From NCBI GenBank assembly GCA_035235625.1, contig CP141140.1, positions 14,652,685 through 14,716,684 of the forward strand: DNA of 64,000 nt. Direction: 5' to 3'. This document shows positions 35,230 through 46,890 of this stretch, in pieces (within the stretch, counting starts at the first letter, position 1; each line of letters begins with the position of its first letter). A program made the position numbers and the translations under genes. Below the pieces are notes generated by a model. The model was given only the letters and a program-made list of their open reading frames with translations. It was not told where the DNA came from and made no database searches. This DNA comes from Saururus chinensis (Eukaryota; Streptophyta; Magnoliopsida; Piperales; Saururaceae).

Positions 35230-35883
35230 CTACCACTGGACTTGGTGGAGTTGTTCAGTCGCCACACATCGGCCACCACTTTCGCTGGCTTCATTCATGT
35301 GAAAGCCACCCGATTTTGAGCTGTCCCCATAGCCCGTGATTTGTCCACCTGAATTCGTTGGAACCACAGAGTAAAATCCTCCATTGTAATTGGAAAGACC
35401 TACGTTATTTGCAGTGGAATTAACACCATGCCAAATGGTAGCAGCAACAGCAGCACATTTGCTTTCCTCAGTAGGAGACTCATGATCGTGATCGCCCTGC
35501 CTCGCCATGGAAGTTTTCTCCCCTTCAGACTCTCTATACTTGTTCAGGTAGATCTTGAGAGTGTCCACATAATTGTCGAACCCAAGAGTCGTCATGGCCC
35601 ACAAGAGGTCGTCTCCATTGATTGTCTTCCTCTTCTCTCTTTGGCACTTGTCCGAGGCTTCTCCCGTGATGAAGCTGATATACTCCGACACACATTCCTG
35701 CACCGTCTCTTTGGCTTCTTTGGACACCTTAGCATTCGCAGGGAGAGCCTTCTTCATAATTCTGCTCACATTAGCGATAGGGAGCAACCGATCTTGCTCT
35801 CTAGAGGTGTCCGGCGCAGCCATCGACTCGGTGTCCGACGGCGGGCTTCCCACCGAACTAAAATTTCGCCTCTTTCGAGTCAT
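35230..35883 (-). CDS. NF-YB: NF-YB (HAP3) CCAAT-binding histone-fold subunit, non-LEC1 type
   Basis: A single-exon, 217-residue gene. NF-YB pairs with NF-YC in a histone-fold dimer and binds CCAAT promoters with NF-YA in the nucleus. The conserved core covers about residues 29-123: [55 protein letters not shown] and [19 protein letters not shown]. Residue 55 is Lys (KVSKEAKET), where LEC1-type proteins carry Asp, so it belongs to the general NF-YB2/3/10-like group rather than the embryogenic LEC1 group. The N-terminus is short, and the C-terminus is Gly/Ser/Asn-rich as in NF-YB3 relatives. A TTATATAT element lies about 55-60 bp upstream of the ATG (near 35936-35944), implying a very short leader. 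The neighbouring downstream sequence is a tandem duplication. Confidence 0.95.
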   Translation of the reverse strand: MTRKRRNFSSVGSPPSDTESMAAPDTSREQDRLLPIANVSRIMKKALPANAKVSKEAKETVQECVSEYISFITGEASDKCQREKRKTINGDDLLWAMTTLGFDNYVDTLKIYLNKYRESEGEKTSMARQGDHDHESPTEESKCAAVAATIWHGVNSTANNVGLSNYNGGFYSVVPTNSGGQITGYGDSSKSGGFHMNEASESGGRCVATEQLHQVQW

Positions 35884-38110
35884 CCTCGCACCAGAGAAAG
35901 GGAAGAGATGAGAGAACTAGAGTAAGTGGGTGAGCATATATAAGGCGAGAAGAGGTGAGAACAAGGATAGAAGAAGTGGACAGACGGTTGGATGGAGACA
36001 TGAAATGAAGACGGACGACTTTTTAATAAAGAATAACCAGTTGGATACAGGGGGCAAGAAGATGAAAGTTTCTGGAACTAAAAATGTACGTAATATGTAT
36101 GATTGTGCATGTTAAGTCAGAGCTCATTAATTTCTCTATGAACTTAGCCAACACTAAGGCCAGTATTTTGGAAAGCAGAAGTGTCATTTTTTGTAGGACA
36201 TCATTTTCTAGTTTATTAAAGTGAAAATAGGTATCTTGGCGCTTTGCAAAAAAAGGTCGGTTAAAGGGAAGAGTTGTTCATACTCCCTTCTATTAATAAG
36301 CGTAGAGAAAATTATATATAGGAGCTATTATATTTAGGATCGACAACTCACACATTAGAGTACGTTAATATAAGTAATACTAACATTAATATGCATTAGC
36401 GTATGTACCATTGATGAACGTCTCCTATGCATAACTTACGCTAGGCTCTAGTAATAAAAACCTACCCAGCTACTTTTGCTTGTTCTATCTTCACCGAGAT
36501 TTCCCATGACATGTACACGTATGCCTCAAGATTTTATAATAATATGCTTCGACCTACTAAGATAGCCACGCCCTTGGAACCAAGTTACATGTGACCAAAG
36601 CTTAATATGAAAGATCCAAGCATGGTCATGGAAGAAGGCCCGTTTTGGAGATCTTCTCCGTAGCCTCAAGTGCTTGTATTAAATGTGTAGATGTCTTAAC
36701 TAGCGGTATTTATAGCTAAATTAATTGCGAAATCTTCATAGTGACGGGAACTAAATGGCATTTCTCTAATGGGTTTTCATTCATTGCTGAATGCATGGCT
36801 CCATGGACAAATGAAACTTCATAAATGTTAGGGTTTGACATAAATATTGGAGGTTTCTATGTCAAACTTAGTGATATACAAAATAGTTTAGTTTGCTCTC
36901 CCAAATGCCGGATCCAAATAATCAAATACATCCAAGCGGAAGAGAATAGTAGCTTACGACAAGCTTAAGATACTATTAACAGGTGATCAAGTGAACCAAA
37001 AATACTTCACGTCTGTCTGTTGGAAGAGGACCAAGCCATTATTTGCTAGAGGAGATTATACCACTGACGTAATCAGCATTCTGCCCCAGGGAAAAGTTAT
37101 TATTTAAATTTGTCTAGCTTGATTAGTTTTTTTATTAATGTTTGGTGACCAACAATGAGAGGCGGCTAGATAAAAAAGAAGTACAGAGAGAAAATTTTGT
37201 GAACCAGATCCAACAGGTTCCATATTTCCCTCTCCACATGTTTACTAAGCATACATTGTAGTCATGGTGGGTAGTAATTAAAGAAAACATTTTTCCTATT
37301 ATTTCGTATATCTGCGAGCTTTGGCTGTTCTCTATCTCAATGGACAATGATCTAGAAGCTTGAAACTCAAGCCAACATGCACACACTTTGAACTCTAAAA
37401 GTGTTGCGATTCCAGTTCCCTTAGAAAAAAGAATTGTCATGATCGAATGAAATGAAACACGACCAGCAGAACAACTTTTATAACATATATATCAGAACTG
37501 ACTAGAGAATACAAAGTTGCACACTTGGTTATAACGATTTTTATTATCGGGGGAAAGCCATCTTATGGCGTGGCATAGACGAAAATCCCTCCAGCTCACG
37601 GTTAACGCCTAGTTTTTAAAAGATTTAAGCAATACTCGCATTAGATATATAGCTGGTGCCATGAAGTCAAAGTAAGACCATCAATATGATGATGCAATAG
37701 AGCAATTAGTCTTGATACAGAAATGATATACGTAATTACCCCTCTTTGTTTAATGTTTGTGTATAGGTCGTTAAACTGCCGCCCTAGGGCCGGCCTGCTA
37801 CATCTTTTAATAACCATAAAATGAGATTTTTCACACTTGAATAATCACGTAAAACGGTGGACTACAATTCGTCCTTGGTGGTCTAACTACTTCCTAGCTA
37901 TCTCAGTATGTCAGCTGCCCCCAACTCTTAGCCCAGGAATTTTATTGGGTTGGAAACGATATTGAGCCTCTCACGCATCTTGGGCCAAATTCATGGGCTT
38001 GGTCTACGACTAATGAGGCCCAATTAAAATCTTCAACGGATAAGGCTCGAAAAAGACGCGCTTCCCACTTCGGACTTCGGAGTCTTCCGGCTCACTCTTT
38101 AACGGCTTCC
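35884..38110. other. intergenic between NF-YB and the FAD oxidoreductase
   Basis: The left part is the NF-YB promoter; the right ~200 bp (from about 37900) become GC-richer and should hold the FAD gene promoter and leader. The middle is AT-rich with no recognisable repeat or gene; the frame at 37135-37440 has no domain. Confidence 0.5.
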
Positions 38111-39541
38111 ATGAATCCGATCCTCTCCCCGCCATTTTCGCTGATCCCCGCCAAATTCCCACTCCTCCACCCTCCACCCAGCCGCCATGAATTCCGCCCA
38201 AGCAGGACACGCATTACATTAGCAGCCAGCACGGACCCACTCCCGGCCTCCGACCCGGCAGTGCAAACTCGAACTGGCGTCGTGGTGGTCGGCGCTGGAC
38301 TCGCTGGCCTAGCGGCCGCCACCCGCCTGCATTCCGCGAAAGTTCCGTTCATTCTCCTTGAGGCCTCGGACGACGTTGGGGGTCGGGTGCGGACCGACGA
38401 AATGAACGGCTTCCTACTCGACCGCGGCTTCCAGATCTTCATCACCGCCTACCCGGAGGCTCGTAGGCTTCTTGACTATAACGCCCTCGACCTGCGCAGG
38501 TTCTACTCCGGCGCCCTCGTCTACCACGCCGGCCGCTTTCACCGCGTTGCCGACCCGCTACGCCACCTATCCGACGCCCTGGCCAGTCTCGCGAATCCCA
38601 TCGGCACAGTCCTCGACAAGTTGCTCATAGGAGCCGCCAGGCTCCGGGCCGTCACCCTGCCCGACAGCGAGATTCTCTCCGCTGAGGAGGTTCCGATTAT
38701 CGAACTTCTGAACCGGACCGGGTTCTCGGAATCAATCGTGGACCGGTTCTTCCGGCCCTTCTTTGGGGGGATTTTCTTCGATCGCGAGCTCCAAACCACC
38801 TCCCGCCTTTTCGATTTCATATTCAAATGCCTCGCATTGGGGGATAACACGCTCCCGGCCGGCGGAATCGCCGCTGTGCCGCAGCAATTGGCCGGGAAAC
38901 TCCCTCCAGGATCTGTCAAACTCAATACCAAAGTCCTTTTAATCAACGAAGAAACATGGGAAGTGAGATCGGAGACCGGAGATGTTTATCGAGGGGATCT
39001 GGGCGTGGTGCTAGCGGTGGAAGAGCCAGAGGCGGAGAGGCTTTTGAAAGAGAAGACGGGCATGAAATCCCCAGAAAAACCGGTCAGGAGCACGGCCTGT
39101 TTGTATTTTGCTGCGGACCGGTCTCCCGTGGGCGAGCCTGTTCTGATACTGAACGGGTCGGATAGGGGGATCGTGAACAACATGTTCTTTGCAACGGACG
39201 TATCCCCAACCTACGGACCGCCCGGGAAAACGTTGGTATCGGTCTCGGTCATCGGCACGTACCAGGGAGTATCGGACGAGGAGCTGACACGCAATGTTGT
39301 GGAGGAGCTGGCAGAGTGGTACGGGAGGACGGATGTGGAGGCGTGGAAGCACCTGAGGACGTATCGGATCGGGTTCGCTCAGCCGAACCAGAGCCCCCCG
39401 ACGGACCTGGCAAAAGACCCCAGACTGGGTCCGGGCATCTACGCCTGTGGGGATTATAGGGCCTCCGCCACGTTCGATGGGGCTCTTGTTTCTGGGAGGA
39501 GAGCCGCTGAAGCTCTGCTCAAGGACCGGGGGCACATTTGA
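38111..39541 (+). CDS. plastid-targeted FAD-dependent amine-oxidase/phytoene-desaturase-like oxidoreductase
   Basis: A single-exon, 476-residue, GC-rich gene. Residues 1-45 are rich in Ser, Pro and Arg and lack acidic residues until about 42, typical of a chloroplast transit peptide. A Rossmann FAD site follows (VVVVGAGLAGLAAATRLH, about 57-74), then the ILLEAS acidic strand end and VGGRVRTDE. The FAD-family C-terminal signature is GIYACGDYRASATFDGALVSGRRAAEALL. The middle has GGIFFDRELQTTS and LPAGGIAAVPQQLA. The layout is that of plant and cyanobacterial NAD(P)/FAD oxidoreductases related to carotenoid desaturases and amine oxidases; the substrate cannot be told from sequence. It is convergent with CARB, whose stop codon lies 616 bp away. 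Confidence 0.9.
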   Translation: MNPILSPPFSLIPAKFPLLHPPPSRHEFRPSRTRITLAASTDPLPASDPAVQTRTGVVVVGAGLAGLAAATRLHSAKVPFILLEASDDVGGRVRTDEMNGFLLDRGFQIFITAYPEARRLLDYNALDLRRFYSGALVYHAGRFHRVADPLRHLSDALASLANPIGTVLDKLLIGAARLRAVTLPDSEILSAEEVPIIELLNRTGFSESIVDRFFRPFFGGIFFDRELQTTSRLFDFIFKCLALGDNTLPAGGIAAVPQQLAGKLPPGSVKLNTKVLLINEETWEVRSETGDVYRGDLGVVLAVEEPEAERLLKEKTGMKSPEKPVRSTACLYFAADRSPVGEPVLILNGSDRGIVNNMFFATDVSPTYGPPGKTLVSVSVIGTYQGVSDEELTRNVVEELAEWYGRTDVEAWKHLRTYRIGFAQPNQSPPTDLAKDPRLGPGIYACGDYRASATFDGALVSGRRAAEALLKDRGHI

Positions 39542-40156
39542 TACTATATGGACGGCTGAGATTTTTGCGTGACAAATTGTGATTATTCCTTTTTCTCTAT
39601 GAATGGTAAAATTATTTATTACAAGTTTTTTCGATCATAAAGTCTTGTAAATGTGAAACAACATTATCTGAAGCGATTCTTAAATGCGATTAGCACACAA
39701 ATACTATAGCGGTAGCAAAATACGAATGTTCATGCAAGATCCTAAAGAGAAGCAATTAACAATATCCCCTGATTCACCTAGTTAATACGGAGTAATAACC
39801 TTAATCATTGTCAACGAATTTGCCTTGGACATTTTTTTCTAATTAAAATGCCATCTATACAGTTGGGCGTTGGTATAAACTGAATCTGGGTACCACTCTA
39901 AAGGTTCAAGAGTTGAAACAAAATTTTTAATCAAATTACATCAATCGTTTCTACAACACCACATTAGCAACAGAAGGAAAATGGACGACACCAAGTAAGC
40001 ACATAACTTAGGCATACTTTCTTCCCTGTTGATCAAGCGTCCACCACAAGAACCAAATAAAGAAAGAAAGAAAATCTTACTTATGAGCAAACACAAGATT
40101 TCAATAAATTATGAATTCAAAAAAACGTCACCAGAAGATAATAACTAAGAAACTAC
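39542..40156. other. convergent 3' intergenic region
   Basis: This holds the 3' ends of the FAD gene and CARB. Several AATAAA-like words are present on the plus strand. No gene or repeat is seen. Confidence 0.5.
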
Positions 40157-43100
40157 CTATGATGATGATGCCGGCTGTAGCTTTAGTCTCTCAGGTTCCA
40201 CTGGGACATTGAAGAAATCCTGCAAGGCAATCATATTAAGCGAGCTTCTCTTCATGCCCCTTATGGCCTCTACACTTGCCATTGCTCCGGCTACTGTCGT
40301 TATTATCGGAATTCTGTAAGCCAGTGCCATCCTCCTCAGCTGCCGGCCATCGATGTTATCTAATGCATCCCAAGAGCTCGTAATTACCATGAGCTGGATA
40401 TGACCATTGGCTATCATGTCTCCTGCATGAGGACGCCCCTCGTGCATCTTAAGAACCCTGTTTACCTGAATGCCCTCCATTTCTAGAACCTGAGCAGTCC
40501 CTGAAGTCGACACAACTTGAAAGCCAAGTCCCAAAAAAGACCTTGCAATTGCTGGCAGATGAGGCTTGGTAAGATCATTCAAACTGAGGAAAACAGTTCC
40601 TGACAATGGAAGCTTCTGCCCTGCAGCAATTTGTGCCTTGGCAAATGCCACAGGAAATTCAAAATCAATGCCCATTACCTCACCAGTGCTTCTCATCTCC
40701 GGCCCCAACATAATATCACAGCCTTGGAACTTCTCAAATGGAAGAACAGCTTCTTTTACGGACACATGCCCTGGGATCACTTCTTCAGTGAAATCTATAT
40801 CATACAAGGACTTACCAGACATAACAAGAGAGGCATATTTTGCAAGAGGATGCCCAATCGCCTTGGAAACAAATGGAACTGTCCGAGAAGCTCGGGGGTT
40901 GGCTTCAAGCAAGAAAACTTCCTTCGATGCAGTAATGGCATACTGGCAATTCATGAGCCCGCACACACTAAGCCGCTTTGCCAGCTTCACAGTCCATGAC
41001 CTAATGGTTTTCAAGCATGAAGGCGGGACGGTCTTAGTTGGCAGCAAACATGCTGAGTCACCTGAGTGGATCCCAGCCTGCTCAATGTGCTCCATAATCC
41101 CCCCAATTACCACGTTTCCATTGGAATCAGCAAGGGCATCCACATCAATTTCACATGCATCAGAAAGATATTTATCAATCAAGACAGGTCGATCCGGGTC
41201 CACTTCCACTGCCGTTTCAAGGTACGTAACAAGCCTATCATCACTATATACTATTTCCATGGCTCGCCCACCCAACACATAGGAAGGTCGGACCACAACA
41301 GGATAGCCAATGTCCACGGCAATGGCTAGCGCATCCTCTGGACTTTTTGCAATCCCACCTTTAGGCTGTTCAATTTGGAGCTCCTTGAGGATGGCATTAA
41401 ATCTCTCCCTATCTTCAGCTGCATCTATGGAATCTGGTGAGGTACCCCATATTCGAACAGGTTTCATGCCACTGGCACATGTAGGCTTGTGTTCATCAAG
41501 GTAATGTTGTATAGGAAGTGCCAACTTAAGAGGAGTTTGGCCTCCAAACTGTACGATAATGCCTGCAGGTCTTTCTAGATCAATCACATTCAGAACATCC
41601 TCAACTGTAAGTGGCTCAAAATAGAGACGGTCACTAGTGTCATAATCAGTTGAAACAGTTTCTGGATTTGAGTTCATCATGATTGTCTCGTATCCAGCCT
41701 CCCGAAGAGCAAAAGAAGTGTGGCAACAGCAGTAATCAAACTCTATTCCCTGACCAATTCGATTTGGCCCACCACCCAAAATCAGCACCTTGTCCCTGAC
41801 TGTAGGAGCTGATTCACACTCAAAGTCATAAGATGAGTACAAGTATGGCGTATTGGCTTCAAATTCTGCTGCACATGTGTCAACTCTCTTATATGCTGGA
41901 AGAATGCCAAGTGCCACCCTCTTTGAACGAACTTTAGTCTCAGTGGATGAAGTGGCAAATGCAATCTGCTTGTCACTGAATCCTCGCCTTTTCACTTCAT
42001 AAAAGTCATCCCTAGTAAGTTGAGAGAGGCTTTGAGAACAGAGGAACCGTTCCACTTCAACCAATTCTTTTAGTTGAGAGAGGAACCATTTATCAACGAA
42101 GCTCACCTCATATATCTCATCCACTTTCATTCCCCTCTTCATTGCTGCATATATAGCATGAATGCGATCTGGATTGGGGACCCGGAGGCTGTATTTTATT
42201 TGATCCCAGTCCCATTCTAGTTCCTTCACTTGAGCACAGCCCCAGCCAGAATGGCCACACTCTAGTGACCTGACAGCTTTCTGGAAGGATTCCTGGAAAG
42301 TCCGTCCCAAAGCCATAGATTCACCAACAGATTTCATCTGTGTTGTTAATATAGGTTGAGAGCCAGGAAATTTCTCAAATGCAAATCGAGGTATCTGCAT
42401 GATCCATATAAAAAAAATCATTCCACTATATAATTGTAATCACAATTATTAAACTGCCATCAAATTTTTGGCCGTTTTAGGCTTATTGAAGTTGCAAGCT
42501 CAAGCCAACATGAAAATGGAAAAGTAAGAGAAAGAAGTCCTTGGAAATGTTAAAGGTTAAAAAAGATTCTCACTTTCTAGTACTAGAGAGCCAATTTTCC
42601 AAGATTCAGCTTAATAAAAAAAGCACAGTGGTGCAAGCAGGAAAGCATTTATTAATATCAACTATTTTCGTGCATTTATTCAATTTTGATAAACTTGTAC
42701 TATGAAACTATGATTCTAAGATTTACCCAATATGAAAAATAAGTACACAGATCCAAAAGTTGAAAAGACAGCCAGACCTAGGAGTGGGCTGGCTTTTGGT
42801 TAAAGAATACCATTTTTTTTAATTAAAAAAAATGTTAAACTTGGCTTAGTAAACGATAATAAACAAAAAATAGGATCAAAGGACAAAAAGCTCCACTCTT
42901 CACCTTTTTGTGAAGCATGAATTGGTAGCATTCATTTTATAAACTCATGTCAAGCTACTGTAATATGCTTCTACGAAAAATACTTGGAAGCATGAAATGA
43001 TCATGATCAATTCGCTACTTTGTTCAAATTGGGGATTAAACTGTAATATTTCTGAGACAAGTCTCTGTCTGTGTTACATTAACAAATAAGGAAGATGAAT

Positions 43101-44780
43101 AAAGCTGTCACAGCTGCAAAAAGGCAAACAAAAGTAAAAGTAGCACGAACAATGACATGTTAAATGTAACTGTTAAGAGATAGAGTTTCCTTTCAAACCA
43201 GTTGAAGGAAGAAAAGGAATAAAATGAATCATACTAAATTAAGCTACTATTATGGACGTCCAACAATGCACTCTTAAATAGAAGCGGAAATATGGGGAAA
43301 AAATTCCACTCGAACAACAATCTGACTTAGTAATTGTACACCTAAATCAATCTGCATTTACTAATATATTCATGTTTTCTCAATGGTTGAAGTTTGTTTT
43401 TGAAACAACCAAGTAAAAGCATAATTCCAACAGCTTTTAAGACTAATTGTAAACCTAAAACAGTAATACCTTTGTGACCACATAATCTATTGAAGGCTCA
43501 AAACTTGCAGGCGTCTTCTTAGTAATATCATTGGGTATTTCATCCAAAGTATACCCCACAGACAGCTTGGCCGCCATCTTGGCTATTGGAAATCCTGTAG
43601 CTTTTGAAGCCAACGCAGATGACCTTGATACTCTCGGGTTCATTTCTATCACCATAACCTCACCATCATTCGGATTGACTGCAAACTGCACATTTGAACC
43701 ACCACATTCAACTCCGATTTCTCTAATTATCTTGATTGAATAATCTCGAAGCCGCTGATACTCTTTATCGGTCAAAGTTTGAGCAGGGGCCACAGTAATT
43801 GAATCCCCCGTGTGAACCCCCATCGGATCAATATTTTCAATGGAACATATAATGACCACATTATCCGCCAAATCCCTCATCACTTCAAGTTCGTACTCTT
43901 TCCATCCCAGCAAGGATTTTTCCACCAAAACCTGCGAGGTCAAGCTCGCGGCAAGACCAGCCTTACTAATGGCTTCAAACTCTTCCTTGTTATAAGCAAT
44001 TCCGCCCCCCGTTCCACCTAGAGTGAAAGCTGGCCTGATAATCAACGGGAACTCCCCGATCGAGTCAGCAATATCGAAACACTCTTCTAGAGTGGTTCCA
44101 ATACCTGAAGGAGGCATCTTTATCCCAATGCTCTTCATTGCTTGCTTGAACAAATCTCGGTCCTCGGCCTTCTTGATCGCGTCCAGCTTCGCACCAATTA
44201 ATTCCACCCCGTACCTCTCAAGCGCCCCGCTTTCGGACAACGCCACTGCCAGGTTCAAGGCGGTCTGGCCGCCCATGGTGGGAAGCAAAGCGTCCGGCCG
44301 CTCCTTCTCAAGCACCTGCTCGACCAGCTCCGGCGTCATGGGGGTGATGTAGGTCTTGTCGGCCAAGTCCGGGTCTGTCATGATGGTGGCCGGGTTGGAG
44401 TTGATCAGGACCACCTCGTACCCTTCTTCCTTGAGGGCCTTGCATGCCTGGGTTCCCGAGTAATCAAACTCGCAGGCCTGCCCGATGACGATGGGTCCCG
44501 CCCCGAGGATCATAATCTTCTTCAGGTCGGTCCTCTTGCCCTTCACAGCACCCCCGGCAGCCGGAGGCTTCTCGGAAGCCAAACTGGCGGTAACGGATCC
44601 GGAACCGATAACCGAGCGACGCGCATGGAAGCGGAAAGAATGGGGAGTCCGCTCCCGCCACCGCCTGCAATAGAAATAGGAGGGGAATCCGTGAGATTTG
44701 GGTCGGGATGACCCGGCGAGCCTGAAGGAGGTCGATGGAGTGGAGCTGAAAGTGCTCGATAAGCTCTCGCAGACCGCCAT
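40157..44780 (-). CDS. CARB: carbamoyl-phosphate synthase large chain, chloroplastic
   Basis: Two coding exons, 43470-44780 and 40157-42394, flank a 1,075-bp phase-0 intron with GT/AG borders (VVTK joined to IPRF). Together they give about 1,182 residues, close to the plant norm. The enzyme makes carbamoyl phosphate from glutamine-derived ammonia, bicarbonate and two ATP, with the CARA small subunit, for arginine and pyrimidine synthesis in plastids. Residues 1-70 form a Ser/Arg-rich transit peptide. The first half has [48 protein letters not shown] and [18 protein letters not shown]. The second half repeats these as [42 protein letters not shown] and [18 protein letters not shown]. The C-terminal MGS-like allosteric domain includes [11 protein letters not shown] and [13 protein letters not shown]. 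No breaks are seen. Confidence 0.97.
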
Positions 44781-46167
44781 GGCGGACTAAAAGAGGAACC
44801 TTTGAAGATAAAAGGGTTTCAGGCAAAGCTTCCGAGCAGGTGGACGGACTTGGGAAGGGCGGGCGGGGCTGGCTGAGCCAGGCCGGCGGGCCTCTCTGTG
44901 CGCGGCGGGAGATGCAGAAGAAGGCGAAGAGCTAAGTGGAGTACGCCTCCTAAAAGTAGTAGCTTTGTTCGTGAATCGAGTTAGTGTGGAGTGATATCGT
45001 CCGTACACGTAGACTAGTTGGGACCCACGGTAGAGATGGCATTTAGAAGGGAGTAGAACGAGATGGCCCCGGCGTGGGGCCGCGGTGGAATTCGATTTTG
45101 AATATGCTGTCCGTGCGATCCGGGTTTCATGTTAATAGGCCAAAGAGGAGTGGTGGGCCCAGATCATTTAATAATGGTGGAAGAATGAACCCTGTCGGCG
45201 AGCAGATAAACCCTAATCGGGATATGGATATGCTCTTGTCACCTGTGAGGCTGTGACCGTATCTATGTTATAGAAAGTGATACCTCTCAAATTAATAGTT
45301 CTATTTAATTTTATTATATTAATTAGTTTTAGTTAATTTTAAAAAATTATATAAAGTCATTAATGTAAGACAAAGGCAGTACTAATAAACCAATAAATAA
45401 GAAACTGTTATTCAAGAAGAAAACAAAATTATTGTCTACGTAAGTTGATATATCAGAGATATTCAATGCAATTAGAAATTTACAGTTTTTTTTTGGGGGA
45501 GGCAAAGGTTCAATATGTGACTGTTGACTACTTTAAGATTATGTCACTCACCGCGGATCCTTTGTTTACAACTATTAAAATACCCATCTTTCCTATTACC
45601 TTATTAATTAGGTAGTTGGATACCACGTTTGTTTTGCTTTTTAACAATGTTAGTAAATTTAATTAATTTATTGTGTATAAGATATTTTATAACTATATAT
45701 ATGTGACAAATAATGGGTTTTTATGCATACATTGCATTTTTAACTCTGCACTATAAAAAACCTTAATAATTAATTGTATTTTTTAATAAAACACATTTGT
45801 CTCATTTACTTAATATGCATTTTTCTCATTTAATATTTATTTTTTCCTTATAATACATATTTGTCTTGTTTATTTTGGATTGCATCATCTCATGGATATT
45901 TTTACTCTAAAAGAAATTTAGTTTTATATTTTACTTATTTTTATATTATTTATCCGCATTTCCCACATTTTTTCCTTTTATTATTTTTTGTCTTTTTTTT
46001 CCGTACTTCACCCTTGATAGTACCATTGTCATACCTATACTTTGTCACTTAGATATATATACCTTCATTATCACCTTAGTTCATTTTGAAAAAACAAATA
46101 GTACACTTATTGTAAGATAAATGGATTATCTTATTAATAATTATGATGGAAAAGTTTTATTTCTTTG
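44781..46167. other. CARB promoter side and AT-rich intergenic DNA
   Basis: The first ~230 bp upstream of the CARB start are GC-rich, matching a leader or promoter. From about 45270 the DNA is AT-rich with a MITE-like AAATTAATAGTTCTATTTAA remnant (about 45289-45405). No gene is supported. Confidence 0.5.
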
Positions 46168-46622
46168 TGTACGGCTGAGATGTTAACAAGTCAAGTTGAG
46201 TACTGGTTTGGCTTGGCTCGAGCTTAAAATTTTAATTGTTTCATTGAGTTCGAACAAAACTCGAAACTTTCAACTCCAACTCAACTCAATTGGCAAACTC
46301 GAGACTCAACTCAACTTGAACATGGATTTCTTATATAATAAACACGATGTTAGTTCAGCACTTGCTTGAAATCCATCCCACATTTTTTATAGTAATCAAA
46401 CTTAATTAATACAAAATATGCATTAAAATTTATAAATATATTCGAGCTCAACCTCAAAATTTATTGAACCCAAATATGAGTTCTGTTTGAGTCGAGCATG
46501 TTCGAACTCAACTCTAGATAATTTCAACTAAGTTAAAATTGAATCAAGCTTACTTCGAGTTGAACTTAGTCTGAGTCGAGTTGACCCTACTAAATGAGCT
46601 ATCTCAACTCGTTAACACCCAC
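46168..46622. mobile_element. small hAT-like MITE with TCGAGTTGA-rich arms
   Basis: The left arm GATGTTAACAAGTCAAGTTGAG is mirrored at the right by CTCAACTCGTTAACACCCAC. The interior is full of AACTCAACTCGA words and their complements. Borders are approximate; no clear target duplication was found. Confidence 0.5.
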
Positions 46623-46890
46623 AAGTAAGGCTCATGCACAACTTCTTTTACATATTTCAAGCAAATGCCAATATGTTAAATTATTATTATTATGTACTCT
46701 TCTTTATTTTTGTACGACAATCAACTTATCTTCGAAGTGTCTCTTGGGAGATGCCAAAATTGGGTCAACCAATCGTCAAATTAAGCAGGGTTGTCACCAT
46801 ATTTACCAAACCATTGTCAAATATTTTATGTGAATTTGGCACTCCAATAAAATATGCTTGACATTTTAACATTGAATAGCAAAAAACTAA

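Noticed and set aside
35428-35925. Plus-strand frames of 112-165 residues opposite NF-YB
   Set aside because: They are antisense to the histone-fold coding sequence and show no recognisable motif.
38539-39535. Minus-strand frames opposite the FAD oxidoreductase
   Set aside because: They come from high GC content and few stop codons on the antisense strand; the plus frame carries the family motifs.
40566-41504. Long plus-strand frames opposite CARB exon 2
   Set aside because: They are antisense shadows of a strongly conserved minus-strand coding exon and have no domain of their own.
45861-46052. Hydrophobic small frame
   Set aside because: T-rich DNA gives Phe/Leu/Tyr-rich translations that mimic membrane proteins; there is no other support.
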